Program-made: the position numbers and the translations under genes
The notes under the pieces: model-generated
The model's input: the letters and a program-made list of their open reading frames with translations, nothing else
The model's database searches: none
Told to the model about the DNA's origin: nothing
Origin: Parabacteroides sp. An277
GTDB lineage: Bacteria; Bacteroidota; Bacteroidia; Bacteroidales; Tannerellaceae
DNA: 64,000 bases
Assembly: GCF_002159645.1 (NCBI RefSeq)
Contig: NZ_NFJB01000016.1
Location: 1-64,000, forward strand
Direction of reading: 5' to 3'
Shown here: piece after piece, positions 8,592-17,117 of the stretch
How the letters are laid out: each line of letters opens with the position of its first letter
How positions within the stretch are numbered: the first letter of the stretch is position 1

Positions 8592-8675
8592 TTGTACCAC
8601 AGTTGTACCTCGCCGGAGGGGTCGCACGGTTCGATTTCCTTTCAGCAGCGTGCAACAGCTTTCAACAGTGTGCAA
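8592..8675. repeat. Direct repeats at the left end of the inserted element
   Basis: TTTCAGCAGCGTGCAA (8640-8655) and TTTCAACAGTGTGCAA (8660-8675) differ at two positions and start 20 bp apart, so they fall on the same helix face. TTGTACC occurs twice just before them (8592-8598, 8603-8609). They lie between the att core and the first gene, as expected for recombinase arm sites or an operator of the HTH protein that starts at 8689. Confidence 0.55.
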
Positions 8676-8688
8676 ATAAATTTCTTCG

Positions 8689-9513
8689 ATGATGGACCGT
8701 CAAAATGAACAGAAATTAACAGGTCAGCCCGATTTCGGACGGGTCATGCCAGACAAGCCGTTCCTCACCATTGGGGAGGTGGCGAGCCTGCTGCAAGTGA
8801 GCAGCCGTACCGTGTACAACCTGATATACAGCGGCACGCTCCGGGCTTGCAGGATTACATACCACATTACGCTAATCACCAAGGAGGATTTCTTCCTGAT
8901 GATTAAGGAATCGACCTACTGCAAGCGGAGCGTTTCAGTATTCGCCAAGCAGGGGAAAAAGAAAAAAGGGAAGATGAAAGAAGATATGCAAACGACAGAG
9001 GAAACAGCCCTCACACGACAGGAGGGAAAGAAGAAAGCAAAGGGCAGCTCGGCAAAACGGCGGCTCATTCCGGCGGCTAACTACAAGCAGTCCGTGCGTG
9101 ATACGTTCACGGACAGTGAGAGTGTCGCAGGCGACCTTTACACGATGGCGGAGATATGCCAAAAGTTCAATTACACCTACGGGCGTTTCTACAACCTCCG
9201 TATGCGCTATTCGATACCCTGCATCAAAGCCAACGCCACCAAGTGCTTTCCGAAAGCGGAGGTGGACAAGGCTATGGCGGAGGAAGCGGAACGGTTGGGT
9301 AACAACCTTTCGGAGCATTGGTACTCGTGCTTCGACATCATGCGCCTGTTCGGACTGGGCAAAACACAGGTGCGCAGGTTTGCCCTCACCCACGGGGTAC
9401 GGACAAAGCGCATACACGGCAACCGCCTGTACTACCTGAAAGCCGACTGGGATGCGGCACGGAAGGAAGCCGAGCGGAAAAGCGCAAGCACGAAAGCCAA
9501 ACGGGAAGAATAA
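8689..9513 (+). CDS. Multi-HTH DNA-binding protein of the inserted element
   Basis: 274 aa with what looks like three MerR/excisionase-type helix-turn-helix units. The first is FLTIGEVASLLQVSSRTVYN (about residues 25-75). A Lys/Thr-rich linker follows (about 88-125). The second is LYTMAEICQKFNYTYGRFYN (about 146-190) and the third is YSCFDIMRLFGLGKTQVRRF (about 207-255). Such proteins sit beside integrases of Bacteroides mobilizable transposons and probably control excision. The repeats at 8640-8675 are a candidate target. Confidence 0.8.
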   Translation: MMDRQNEQKLTGQPDFGRVMPDKPFLTIGEVASLLQVSSRTVYNLIYSGTLRACRITYHITLITKEDFFLMIKESTYCKRSVSVFAKQGKKKKGKMKEDMQTTEETALTRQEGKKKAKGSSAKRRLIPAANYKQSVRDTFTDSESVAGDLYTMAEICQKFNYTYGRFYNLRMRYSIPCIKANATKCFPKAEVDKAMAEEAERLGNNLSEHWYSCFDIMRLFGLGKTQVRRFALTHGVRTKRIHGNRLYYLKADWDAARKEAERKSASTKAKREE

Positions 9514-9546
9514 GATATTTTCAAACATTCAAAATACATTAGCTAT

Positions 9547-10653
9547 ATGACGAACATTTGTACGAAAGTGACGGTCAGGAAACGACCCATCAAGAACGGA
9601 CAGTTATCGCTTTATCTGGACTTCTACCCACCTGTCCGGCACCCGAAAACGGGCAGGCTGACACGGAGGGAGTACCTCGGCATTTACATCTATGCCAACC
9701 CGACAGAGAAGTTTGAAGCGGAGTTCAACAAGACCATGCTGCGCAATGCGGAGCTAATCAAGTGCAAGCGGACGGAAGCCATCATCAACGAAGAGTTCGG
9801 TTTCCTCGACCGTAACAGGGGCAAGGAGAGCTTCTTGGAGTATTTCCGCTCCAAAATGGCGGACGATGACAATTTCAGGAACTGGAATGTTGCCTACAAA
9901 CATTTCGAGAAGTATTGCGGCGGCTGCTGCACCTTTGACGACCTGACGGTGGAATACTGCCAAGGCTTCCTTACCTACATGCTGTCGCTCACCACGCACA
10001 ACCGCACCAAGATGATGGCGTCCACAGCCAACAACAACCTGAACAAGCTGAAATGCGTACTGCGGCAGGCATACGAGGAAAGGCGCATCAAGGACAATAT
10101 CGCCACACGGCTGAAACACGCCAAGGAAGCCAATACACGCCGTGAGTTCCTGACACTGGAGGAAGTGAAGATGCTTGCCAACACGCCATGCGAGAAGCCT
10201 GTTGTAAAGTCGGCGGCTCTTTTCTCCTGCCTTACGGGACTGCGCATCAGCGACATCATACGCCTGCAGTGGGAGAACATCATCAGGGGTGCGGACGGCG
10301 GTTGGTGTATGCACATCGTCACCAAAAAGACAAGGACGGAAGCCGTCTTGCCGCTGTCCGATGAAGCCCTCGCACTTTGTGGCGAGCGTTCCACGGGGCA
10401 GGTGTTCAAGGGAATGACACAAGCCCTGCTCCCCTTGTACCTCAAGGACTGGATTAGGTCTGCCGGGATTACGAAGCACATAACCTTTCATTGCTTCCGG
10501 CATACCTACGCAACCCTGCAACTTGCCGCAGGGACAGACCTTTACACCATATCAAAAATGCTTACACATAGCACCGTGGCGACAACGCAGGTCTATGCGG
10601 ATGTGGTGAACGACCTGAAGCGCAAGGCTTCGGAACAGATAACACTCAAATAA
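9547..10653 (+). CDS. int: Tyrosine recombinase of the inserted element
   Basis: 368 aa. The catalytic residues are visible in order: Arg233 (GLRISDII), His315 and Arg318 (HCFRH), His341 (LTHS) and Tyr350 (TQVYADV). It should catalyse integration and excision at TTCCACATG in traG. It is clearly distinct from the ICE integrase at 551-1684, although both have the Bacteroidetes layout (phage_int_SAM-like middle, LTLEEVKML start of the catalytic domain). It is followed after 34 bp by the excisionase-like gene. Confidence 0.93.
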   Translation: MTNICTKVTVRKRPIKNGQLSLYLDFYPPVRHPKTGRLTRREYLGIYIYANPTEKFEAEFNKTMLRNAELIKCKRTEAIINEEFGFLDRNRGKESFLEYFRSKMADDDNFRNWNVAYKHFEKYCGGCCTFDDLTVEYCQGFLTYMLSLTTHNRTKMMASTANNNLNKLKCVLRQAYEERRIKDNIATRLKHAKEANTRREFLTLEEVKMLANTPCEKPVVKSAALFSCLTGLRISDIIRLQWENIIRGADGGWCMHIVTKKTRTEAVLPLSDEALALCGERSTGQVFKGMTQALLPLYLKDWIRSAGITKHITFHCFRHTYATLQLAAGTDLYTISKMLTHSTVATTQVYADVVNDLKRKASEQITLK

Positions 10654-10687
10654 CCGGAACAGGACAACCAAAGTAAAAAGATTGAAT

Positions 10688-11083
10688 ATGGGTAACATCA
10701 CATTTGAACAACTGCCGCAGGCTGTTTCCACCCTGATAGAACGGGTGGAGCAGCTTGCCAGAAAGGTGGACGAGGTACTGGGCAAGGCGGCAGGAAAAGA
10801 CACGGGCAAGCGCAGCCTGCTTTCCCTTGAAGAAGTCGCCGACCTGCTCGGCAAATCGGCTTCCACCATCTATGCCATGACTTCCGAAAAGCGCATACCG
10901 TACCGAAAGCGTGGCAACAGGCTCTATTTCTTCGAGGATGAAATCATGCAGTGGATTGAACAGGGCGGAACATCGGGGACAGGCAGCGAGGAGGATTTCA
11001 ACAAACGGCTCGAAGCGTTGCGCAGCGGCAAGAAACGCAAGCCGGGCTCTTTACGGACGGACAACAAACAAGAAGCCTTATGA
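10688..11083 (+). CDS. Excisionase-like HTH protein
   Basis: 131 aa from the ATG at 10688. It has an N-terminal helical segment (about 10-40), then an HTH_17 domain (LLSLEEVADLLGKSASTIYA...RKRGNRLYFFEDEIMQWI) and a basic Gly/Lys-rich tail. It has the same design as the HTH protein at 2762-3157 of the host ICE. Excisionase function is inferred from family and position. The stop overlaps the next ATG (ATGA). Confidence 0.8.
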   Translation: MGNITFEQLPQAVSTLIERVEQLARKVDEVLGKAAGKDTGKRSLLSLEEVADLLGKSASTIYAMTSEKRIPYRKRGNRLYFFEDEIMQWIEQGGTSGTGSEEDFNKRLEALRSGKKRKPGSLRTDNKQEAL

Positions 11084-11427
11084 AGACAGAAGATTTGACA
11101 GCCGCCATCGCACGGCATGACCCGCTCTTGGCGGATGCGGTCGGCAAAATGGTCGGCTATATTCAGGACAGGTGGGCAGCACCGTACCCCTCAAAGGAAC
11201 AGACGGAAGCGGTCAATGCCTACCTCCGTTCCGTCCATGCGGACGGTGACGGAACTATGAGCGAGAGCAACATCGCCCACCGCAGGATTGCCACGCAGAA
11301 GATAACCATCAATGCTATCCGTGTGCTTGACCACGACCAACTGAACCGTTTGCAAAATGTGCTGAACCACATAGCGGCGGACAGGGAGTATTACATGCCC
11401 GAACAGCAGCAAGGCATGGGCCGGTAA
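11080..11427 (+). CDS. Small unknown protein of the inserted element
   Basis: 115 aa, soluble and predicted mostly helical, with no recognised domain. It starts in an ATGA overlap with the excisionase-like gene, so it is translated from the same message. Segments such as LDHDQLNRLQNVLNHIA suggest a helical dimerisation region. A role in mobilization or replication is possible from context only. Confidence 0.75.
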   Translation: MKTEDLTAAIARHDPLLADAVGKMVGYIQDRWAAPYPSKEQTEAVNAYLRSVHADGDGTMSESNIAHRRIATQKITINAIRVLDHDQLNRLQNVLNHIAADREYYMPEQQQGMGR

Positions 11428-11461
11428 CCGACCATCGTAACACCTATAAATATCATAGATT

Positions 11462-12172
11462 ATGGATAAAGACAAACAGAAGATACACTACTGCACCATC
11501 CTTTCGGACGAGCAATGGGATTTTATTTTGGAGGGCAGATTTTCCGTCCAGAGGCAAAGATGCCTGCACAGGCTGATGACCCATGCCGTGCGGACAAAGA
11601 CCGCCTTCCGTATCAAGGGAGTTGAGATTGAGTTGGAGGTGGGACAGGCGGCAGCTTCCGATGTGGAACTTGCGGAGTACATGGGCTGCAACCGAAAGAC
11701 CATCGGAAAGCTCATCGACTGCTTCAACAGGCTCGGCATGCTGACCACCCGAACCAACAACCGCACTTCCGTACACACCCTGCATTTCCTGACAGGTTGG
11801 TATGTGGATGGTGTCCTGCTGACCAATCCCCATTATGTCAAGCCTGCGGCAGTTTCCAAAGGACAGGCAGACGGAGTGCGGACACCATACTCTAATGATA
11901 TGCCGTTGGAGGATAAGCCGTGTACCGTGCCGGACGGTTGCCAATGCTCAAGGCAGGAAGCGGACAGCATGGCAGGCAGAGCAGCCGCCCTTTCTTCTTC
12001 CCTTTGTTCGCCTGTGGTTTCCGACAGGTCGGATGACAGAGCGGATGCGGAAGACGAAACAGACAATTCCCATGTTAAAGACAAGGACAACGGGCAGCAC
12101 GGCAATAACCCCGTAGAAAGCCTGAAAGAAGCGCATGACGGCACGATTGGCGGCGTGGATGACCCGACATAG
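11462..12172 (+). CDS. HTH protein, replication or mobilization accessory
   Basis: 236 aa. Residues about 10-115 look like a winged-helix domain of the plasmid replication-initiator/DnaD-like type (ELAEYMGCNRKTIGKLIDCF followed by RLGMLTTRTNNRTSVHTLHF). Residues about 130-236 are a polar, acidic, low-complexity tail. It precedes the structured region and the relaxase, so it could recognise the origin of transfer. It could equally be a regulator. Confidence 0.7.
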   Translation: MDKDKQKIHYCTILSDEQWDFILEGRFSVQRQRCLHRLMTHAVRTKTAFRIKGVEIELEVGQAAASDVELAEYMGCNRKTIGKLIDCFNRLGMLTTRTNNRTSVHTLHFLTGWYVDGVLLTNPHYVKPAAVSKGQADGVRTPYSNDMPLEDKPCTVPDGCQCSRQEADSMAGRAAALSSSLCSPVVSDRSDDRADAEDETDNSHVKDKDNGQHGNNPVESLKEAHDGTIGGVDDPT

Positions 12173-12229
12173 GCAGGAGAAACTGAAGGGCGCACAGCGC
12201 AGGATTTCAGCGGTACTCCATTGGCGTGG

Positions 12230-12485
12230 CGTAACTGACTGGGCTTGCCCAGATATAGCCCACTATAACTTCTCCGCTGCGCTCCGAAGTTGTGGGCTCT
12301 CCCGAGGGGCTTAGGACGCTGCCCTAAGAACCCGGCAAGGACTTTCAGCCCTGTGCAACCCGACCAAAGAGTGACCCCCTCTTTGGAAACTCCGCTTAGT
12401 GGCTTCCATCCCTAAGAACCCGGAGCAGGAAGTGACCCTCTCCCTGCACCCTCCGATTAAGGCTCTGCCCTAATAACCCGAAGTG
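12230..12485 (+). other. Candidate oriT: array of hairpins before the relaxase gene
   Basis: The 336-bp gap 12173-12508 is packed with structure. A hairpin at 12257-12298 pairs AGCCCAC and AACTTC with GAAGTT and GTGGGCT. Three units of CTTAGG-loop-CCTAAG followed by AACCCGG then occur, with repeats starting at 12322, 12410 and 12468 and near-complete stem complementarity in each. Between them are stem-loops CCAAAGAG/CTCTTTGG and GCAGG/CCTGC, both containing a GTGACCC core. Origins of transfer of MobV elements typically lie directly upstream of the relaxase gene. The nick site cannot be fixed from sequence alone. Confidence 0.6.
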
Positions 12486-12508
12486 AAACTCAAAATACAG
12501 ACAAGCCT

Positions 12509-14035
12509 ATGGCACAGAAGACATCCATCAACATCAAGCCGTGCAACATCGGCAGCAGCGAAGCGCATAACAAGCGGACAGCGGAATACCTCGCCAATAT
12601 CCCCAAGGAGAAGTTCTACATCCGTACCGACCTCATGGCAGGAAACGAGGTATGGGTATCACCTGATTTCGGTGAAGCCACGCTCACCGAGCGTTATAAT
12701 TTGATAGCCGCTATGGTCAAGGAAAAGACAGGACGGGCGATGCAGACCAAAGACCGGGAAAGGGTGAACAAGAAGACTGGTAAGGTGACCATAGTCCGTG
12801 GCAGCACTCCGCTCAAGGAGGGCGTGGTCGTCATCAAGGACGACACCACGATGGAGCAGCTGCGGAAGTTCTGTGAGGTGTGCAAGCAGCGTTGGGGAAT
12901 CACAGCCTTGCAGGTGTTCATCCACCGTGACGAGGGGCATTACGGAATACCCGGCGACAATGCCACATGGAAGCCTAACCTCCACGCCCACATCGTATGG
13001 GACTGGATGAACCACGACACGGGCAAGTCCTGCAAGCTGGACGAGAAAGCCATGAGTGAGATGCAGACGGTTTTGGCTGAGTGTCTTGATATGGAAAGGG
13101 GCACCTCAAAGGAGGTAACGGGCAAGGAGCATCTGGAGCGAACGGACTTCATCATCGCCAAGCAGAAGCAGGAAGCGGAACAGGCGAAAGCCGCAAGGCA
13201 AGCCGCCGTCGCCGCCAAGGAAGAAGTCGAAGCGGAACTCATGTTTGTAGAGAACGAGAACAAGGCGAAAGAGCAGTACCGCCGTTCCCTCGACAGCGAG
13301 ATTGCCGAAAGGGAGCAGCAGCTCAAAGACGAGCGAAAGTCGAAAGTGGACAGCATACTGGATAGCGTCGGCAGTCTTGTGGGGGTCGGCAAATCCGCTG
13401 CGGTTGGAAAGGAAAACGCCAAACTCAAAGCCGAGAACGAACGCATGAAGAAAGCCTTTGCCGAAGCCGTAAAGGAAAAGGCGGAGGAACGGACAAAGGC
13501 ATTGGTAGCAGAAAAACAGAAAGCCGAAGCGGAACGTGACAGGGCTTTGGTGCAGAGCCGTTCATTTGCCATTGAAAGGGACAAGGCGGTACGGCAGCTT
13601 CAGGAGCAGAAAGACGGCGAGCGGCAGCGCATCAGCCAAGCGGTGAGCCAAGCCACGGCGGAGAAAGACAAGACCATCCGTCTGTTGCAGAATACGCTGA
13701 AAGCGAGCAGGCATATCCTAAGCTTGTTTGCGGATATGCTCTACAAGGCAAGCGAGGTTTTCCGGCGAGCCATAGATGCGATTACCCATTTCGGCACGGA
13801 GCAGCACAAGTCATTCTTCGCCCCTTCCGAAGCCGCCGACATCAAGAGCGTGATGCAGGAGTACGGGGAAACGACCGAACAGCAGAATATGGTCGGTGCA
13901 TGGCTCTGTGACTATGCGGAGAGCCGACAGCCATTTGATGAAATAAAACATCGCCATACACTCAAAGAGGTTGGCGATGTGGCAGAGGGTATGTATGATT
14001 GGAAAATTCAGAAGCAACAAGGATTGCAAAGATGA
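12509..14035 (+). CDS. MobV-family relaxase
   Basis: 508 aa. The N-terminal about 220 residues are a Pre/Mob (MobV) relaxase that would nick oriT and pilot the single strand. Motif I-like residues are near NIGSSEAHNKRT (13-24). The catalytic/metal motif is H139-R-D-E142 followed by PNLHAHIVWDW with His159 and His161. Residues about 205-400 are a long Lys/Glu/Ala-rich coiled coil, typical of MobV tails, and the C-terminus is globular. This is the only relaxase in the window and it belongs to the inserted element. Confidence 0.9.
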   Translation: MAQKTSINIKPCNIGSSEAHNKRTAEYLANIPKEKFYIRTDLMAGNEVWVSPDFGEATLTERYNLIAAMVKEKTGRAMQTKDRERVNKKTGKVTIVRGSTPLKEGVVVIKDDTTMEQLRKFCEVCKQRWGITALQVFIHRDEGHYGIPGDNATWKPNLHAHIVWDWMNHDTGKSCKLDEKAMSEMQTVLAECLDMERGTSKEVTGKEHLERTDFIIAKQKQEAEQAKAARQAAVAAKEEVEAELMFVENENKAKEQYRRSLDSEIAEREQQLKDERKSKVDSILDSVGSLVGVGKSAAVGKENAKLKAENERMKKAFAEAVKEKAEERTKALVAEKQKAEAERDRALVQSRSFAIERDKAVRQLQEQKDGERQRISQAVSQATAEKDKTIRLLQNTLKASRHILSLFADMLYKASEVFRRAIDAITHFGTEQHKSFFAPSEAADIKSVMQEYGETTEQQNMVGAWLCDYAESRQPFDEIKHRHTLKEVGDVAEGMYDWKIQKQQGLQR

Positions 14036-14085
14036 TATATCTTACTCAATGAGTTAGAAACCTTCTATTTACAAGGCGAAATCAT

Positions 14086-14775
14086 TTAATCTATGATTTC
14101 AAAACGTACAAGCATAGAATAGTTCTTCTTAATGGTGCGGAAGTTATCGAAAGAAGCTGCATCGGATGACAGGACATTGCTTTGCGCGAATGGAAAAATA
14201 TTACTGTTCCCTTCTTCCACAATACGTATCACATCACCTAATTTCTTACCTAATGCCTCCACCAAATAGGTTGCTTTCCGTTGGGCGGCTTTCAATGCTT
14301 CAATTTTCCCCTTTTGATGATAGGTAAGCATGTCTTTGTTTTCCAGTTCTCCTATGCGCATGGTATGTATGCCTTTTGTGTCGATACGTTCAACTATTTC
14401 GTTTATCTGATTGAAGTCAGTCAAGGTAATGTCGAATTTCTTGGAAACCAAAAAGTCCTGCCCTTGCTGCCGCCAATAGTCACCGATTTCCTGTGTACGG
14501 ATGGCATCCTGCTTAATACCTGCTTCGGCAAGATTCTTACGGAGTCCTTGCTCTATCTCTGATAAAGGTACTTTGGTACGGTATTCTTCGGGCTTAGACT
14601 TTCCGTCAAATTCCTCCTCGAAGTATTCGCGGATTTCAATCAGATAATGGATTTTGTCGGGTACGATTTCGATTTCCGATGTACCTGTCACTTCAATGTA
14701 ACGGTCGTTGGTTTGCGCTTGCAAGGAAAAGGTTGCCAATAGGCTGATAATTAATACTGATAATCTTGTTTTCAT
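14086..14775 (-). CDS. SIMPL-domain (DUF541) periplasmic protein
   Basis: 229 aa from the Met at 14775, which begins a clean signal peptide (MKTRLSVLIISLLATFSLQAQ). The ORF extends 20 codons further upstream without signal-peptide logic. The rest fits the SIMPL/DUF541 family: IEVTGTSEIEIVPDKIHY at the start and repeated beta-alpha units with KATYLVEALGKKLGDV near the C-terminal third. Family members such as YggE affect stress tolerance, but the biochemical role is unsettled. It is the only cargo-like gene of the inserted element and is convergent with the relaxase. Confidence 0.85.
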   Translation of the reverse strand: MKTRLSVLIISLLATFSLQAQTNDRYIEVTGTSEIEIVPDKIHYLIEIREYFEEEFDGKSKPEEYRTKVPLSEIEQGLRKNLAEAGIKQDAIRTQEIGDYWRQQGQDFLVSKKFDITLTDFNQINEIVERIDTKGIHTMRIGELENKDMLTYHQKGKIEALKAAQRKATYLVEALGKKLGDVIRIVEEGNSNIFPFAQSNVLSSDAASFDNFRTIKKNYSMLVRFEIID

Positions 14776-15274
14776 TTTTCTTTTTTTTATTGTTGCTATT
14801 ATAAAAATGCAAGAACAGTAAAAACATTGCACCATGGATGCAACTTTTTATTTCGAATGTCCTATCCTATATAGAGTTGCTCCAATCCACAATCCAAATA
14901 CAAAGGTAGTGAATTTACTGTTAAATGAACTTCTATGTAGAGCGAAAATCAGAGTTTTAAGACTTATTTCATACACTATTTGTACCCTTGTTGGCTCTTA
15001 AAGTATAGAAGATATTGAAAATCAATAGTTGTAATCAATTCCACGACAATTCCTTTGTGGGTTTTGACCTCATTCCGAACGGCCATCGGCAAAGTATAAA
15101 AATGCCTGCCGTTTGTTAAGTTTATGTTAAATCTTCATCTTAAACCAACCTTTTTCTTTTCCTCTTTGCTTCTCCCCAAAACGGCTTTTTCACCCTATTT
15201 CTTACAGCGATTATTTTTGTACCGATATTTTCTTATATTGCTGATAATCAACAACAAATACTCTCTCATATGTA
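14776..15274. other. Right end of the inserted element, no gene seen
   Basis: About 500 bp of AT-rich DNA between the start of the SIMPL gene and the right att core. TACCTTTG on the - strand (14901-14908) is a possible -7 box for the SIMPL gene. The open frame 15124-15654 only runs across the junction into traG out of frame. I see no RNA gene or convincing ORF. Confidence 0.6.
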
Positions 15275-15283
15275 TTCCACATG
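15275..15283 (+). repeat. Right copy of 9-bp insertion repeat (att core)
   Basis: The second TTCCACATG is at the right junction. Its ATG is traG codon 456, from which the C-terminal half of TraG continues in frame. Confidence 0.85.
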
Positions 15284-16621
15284 AACTCTGTCGTGCGCCA
15301 GCTGCACGAACAGGGTACAGACATCGTAATGGTCGATACCGGAAACTCCTACGAGGGATTGTGCGAGTATCTGGGAGGCAAGTACATCAGCTACACGGAG
15401 GAACGCCCCATTACGATGAACCCGTTCCGTATCCACAAGGAAGAGATGAACGTGGAAAAGACCGGCTTCCTGAAGAATCTTGTCCTGCTGATCTGGAAGG
15501 GCACGCAGGGAACAGTCACGAAGACGGAAGACCGTCTGGTGGAAAATGTAATCACCGATTATTACGACGCGTATTTCAACGGCTTCGACGGCTTCACGCC
15601 CATGCAGCGGGAAGACCTGAGAAAAAGCCTCGCCATAGACGAACGCAACCGTGACGGGAACCGTGAGGAAAGCGAGCAGGAACGGAACAGCCGTATCGAG
15701 TGCATGATAGACGAAATGGAACGCAGGCGCAAGGAGTTGAAGGTGGAAGAACTCTCGTTCAATTCATTTTACGAATACTCCGTCCAGCGTATTCCGGACA
15801 TCTGTCACGAGAACCACATTTCGGGCATAGACCTCTCGACTTACCGCTACATGATGAAGGACTTCTACAGGGGCGGCAACCATGAAAAGACCCTGAACGA
15901 GAACATGGACAGTTCGCTGTTCGACGAGACCTTCGTGGTGTTCGAGATTGACAGTATAAAGGATGATCCGCTGCTGTTCCCGCTTGTCACGCTGATAATC
16001 ATGGACGTGTTCCTGCAGAAGATGCGAATCAAGAAGAACCGCAAGGTGCTTGTCATCGAGGAAGCCTGGAAAGCCATTGCCAGTCCGCTGATGGCCGAGT
16101 ACATCAAGTTCATGTACAAGACGGCCCGTAAGTTCTGGGCCAGCGTGGGCGTTGTGACACAGGAGATACAGGACATTATCGGCAGTGAAATCGTGAAAGA
16201 GGCCATCATCAACAACAGCGACGTGGTGATGCTGCTTGACCAGAGCAAGTTCAAGGAGCGTTTCGACACCATCAAGGCCATTCTCGGGCTCACCGATGTT
16301 GACTGCAAGAAGATATTCACGATCAACCGTCTGGACAACAAGGACGGCCGTTCGTTCTTCCGGGAGGTATTCATACGAAGGGGAACGACAAGCGGCGTGT
16401 ATGGCGTGGAAGAGCCGCATGAATGCTACATGACCTACACGACCGAACGTGCTGAGAAGGAAGCCCTGAAACTCTACAAGAGGGAGCTCCGGTGCAGCCA
16501 TCAGGAAGCCATCGAAGCCTATTGCCGGGACTGGGATGCCAGCGGCATCAGCAAGTCCCTGACATTCGCCCAGAAGGTCAACGAGGCCGGACGGGTACTG
16601 AACCTGAAAGCAAAACAATAA
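15281..16621 (+). pseudogene. traG: traG 3' part (VirB4-like ATPase core)
   Basis: Codons 456-901 of TraG: the RecA-like ATPase domain without its P-loop. The motif VLVIEEAWKAIASPLMAEYI is the VirB4 Walker B region, followed by TRKFWASVGVVTQEIQDI-like conserved sequence. An ATG happens to be the first codon after the insertion, so a 446-aa fragment could be made, but it would lack Walker A. Downstream tra genes depend on transcripts entering from, or through, the inserted element. Confidence 0.93.
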
Positions 16622-16632
16622 AATCACATACA

Positions 16633-17112
16633 ATGGGAAAGATTGACATAAACCGACCTATAGCGGAACTGTTCAGTGTTGAGCCTTACGCTCTCCGCAT
16701 CCGCAACGTGTGCAACAGCCACGATATTGCCACCATCCGGGAACTGTGCCTGCACAGCAACTGGGACTTGATTCATTTCCGCCATTTGGGGGAAAGGAGC
16801 ATCGCGCACATGGAAGAAATGCTGGGCAATTTCGGATTGCGTCTGGGCATGACTGAAAAGGAACTGGACGTATATATGGGACTTGAGTCAGACGAGGACA
16901 AAGCCGTCGCGGCTATCATGCGTTTCGAGGAATCGGAGGCGGTCAAGTGGGACCAGCGCCGGTATGAAGTAGCCAGAGACCTGTATGTCAGATACAGGGG
17001 TCTGTCCCCATACGAGGCTATGGAGGAAGCAGAGAAGCTGATACTGGCCCTGCAGGGAGTACCTGAGAAGAACAACCGCAGCAAGCGGAGAGGTAATATT
17101 TTCAACCGTTGA
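16633..17112 (+). CDS. Stand-alone RNA polymerase alpha-CTD-like protein
   Basis: 159 aa from the ATG at 16633. Residues 8-73 align without a gap to the C-terminal domain of bacterial RNA polymerase alpha (helix-hairpin-helix fold), including the ending GLRLGM where E. coli has GLSLGM. Residues that contact UP-element DNA in E. coli are kept: Arg265 = R22, Asn268 = N25, Gly296 = G53, Ser299 = S56, with Lys298 replaced by Arg55. There is no alpha N-terminal domain. A helical, acidic then basic region follows (80-159). It sits between traG and the large periplasmic tra gene. A DNA-binding or polymerase-recruiting role is inferred. Confidence 0.82.
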   Translation: MGKIDINRPIAELFSVEPYALRIRNVCNSHDIATIRELCLHSNWDLIHFRHLGERSIAHMEEMLGNFGLRLGMTEKELDVYMGLESDEDKAVAAIMRFEESEAVKWDQRRYEVARDLYVRYRGLSPYEAMEEAEKLILALQGVPEKNNRSKRRGNIFNR

Positions 17113-17117
17113 ACAGA

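Larger units (their letters stand above)
8455..15283. mobile_element. Mobilizable element inserted in traG (IME, about 6.82 kb)
   Basis: The unit is bounded by the TTCCACATG repeats and carries, left to right: a three-HTH regulator, tyrosine integrase, excisionase-like HTH protein, small unknown protein, HTH/replication-like protein, a structured oriT candidate, MobV relaxase and a convergent SIMPL-domain gene. It has no mating-pair genes, so it must borrow a conjugation apparatus. The gene set resembles Bacteroides mobilizable transposons of the Tn4555/NBU type in principle, but I cannot assign a named element. Insertion behind the Walker A codons of VirB4 gives a conserved target present in many conjugative elements. 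Confidence 0.92.

Noticed and set aside
12230-12485. CRISPR or integron attC array
   Set aside because: Units are short hairpins with common internal cores, not repeats with unique spacers, and no integrase of integron type is near. oriT is more plausible.
12509-14035. MobV relaxase as the relaxase of the whole ICE
   Set aside because: It lies inside the element bounded by the 9-bp repeats, directly after that element's own structured region.
15124-15654. A 176-aa frame crossing the right junction of the inserted element
   Set aside because: Its second half is traG in a wrong frame and its first half is the AT-rich end of the element.
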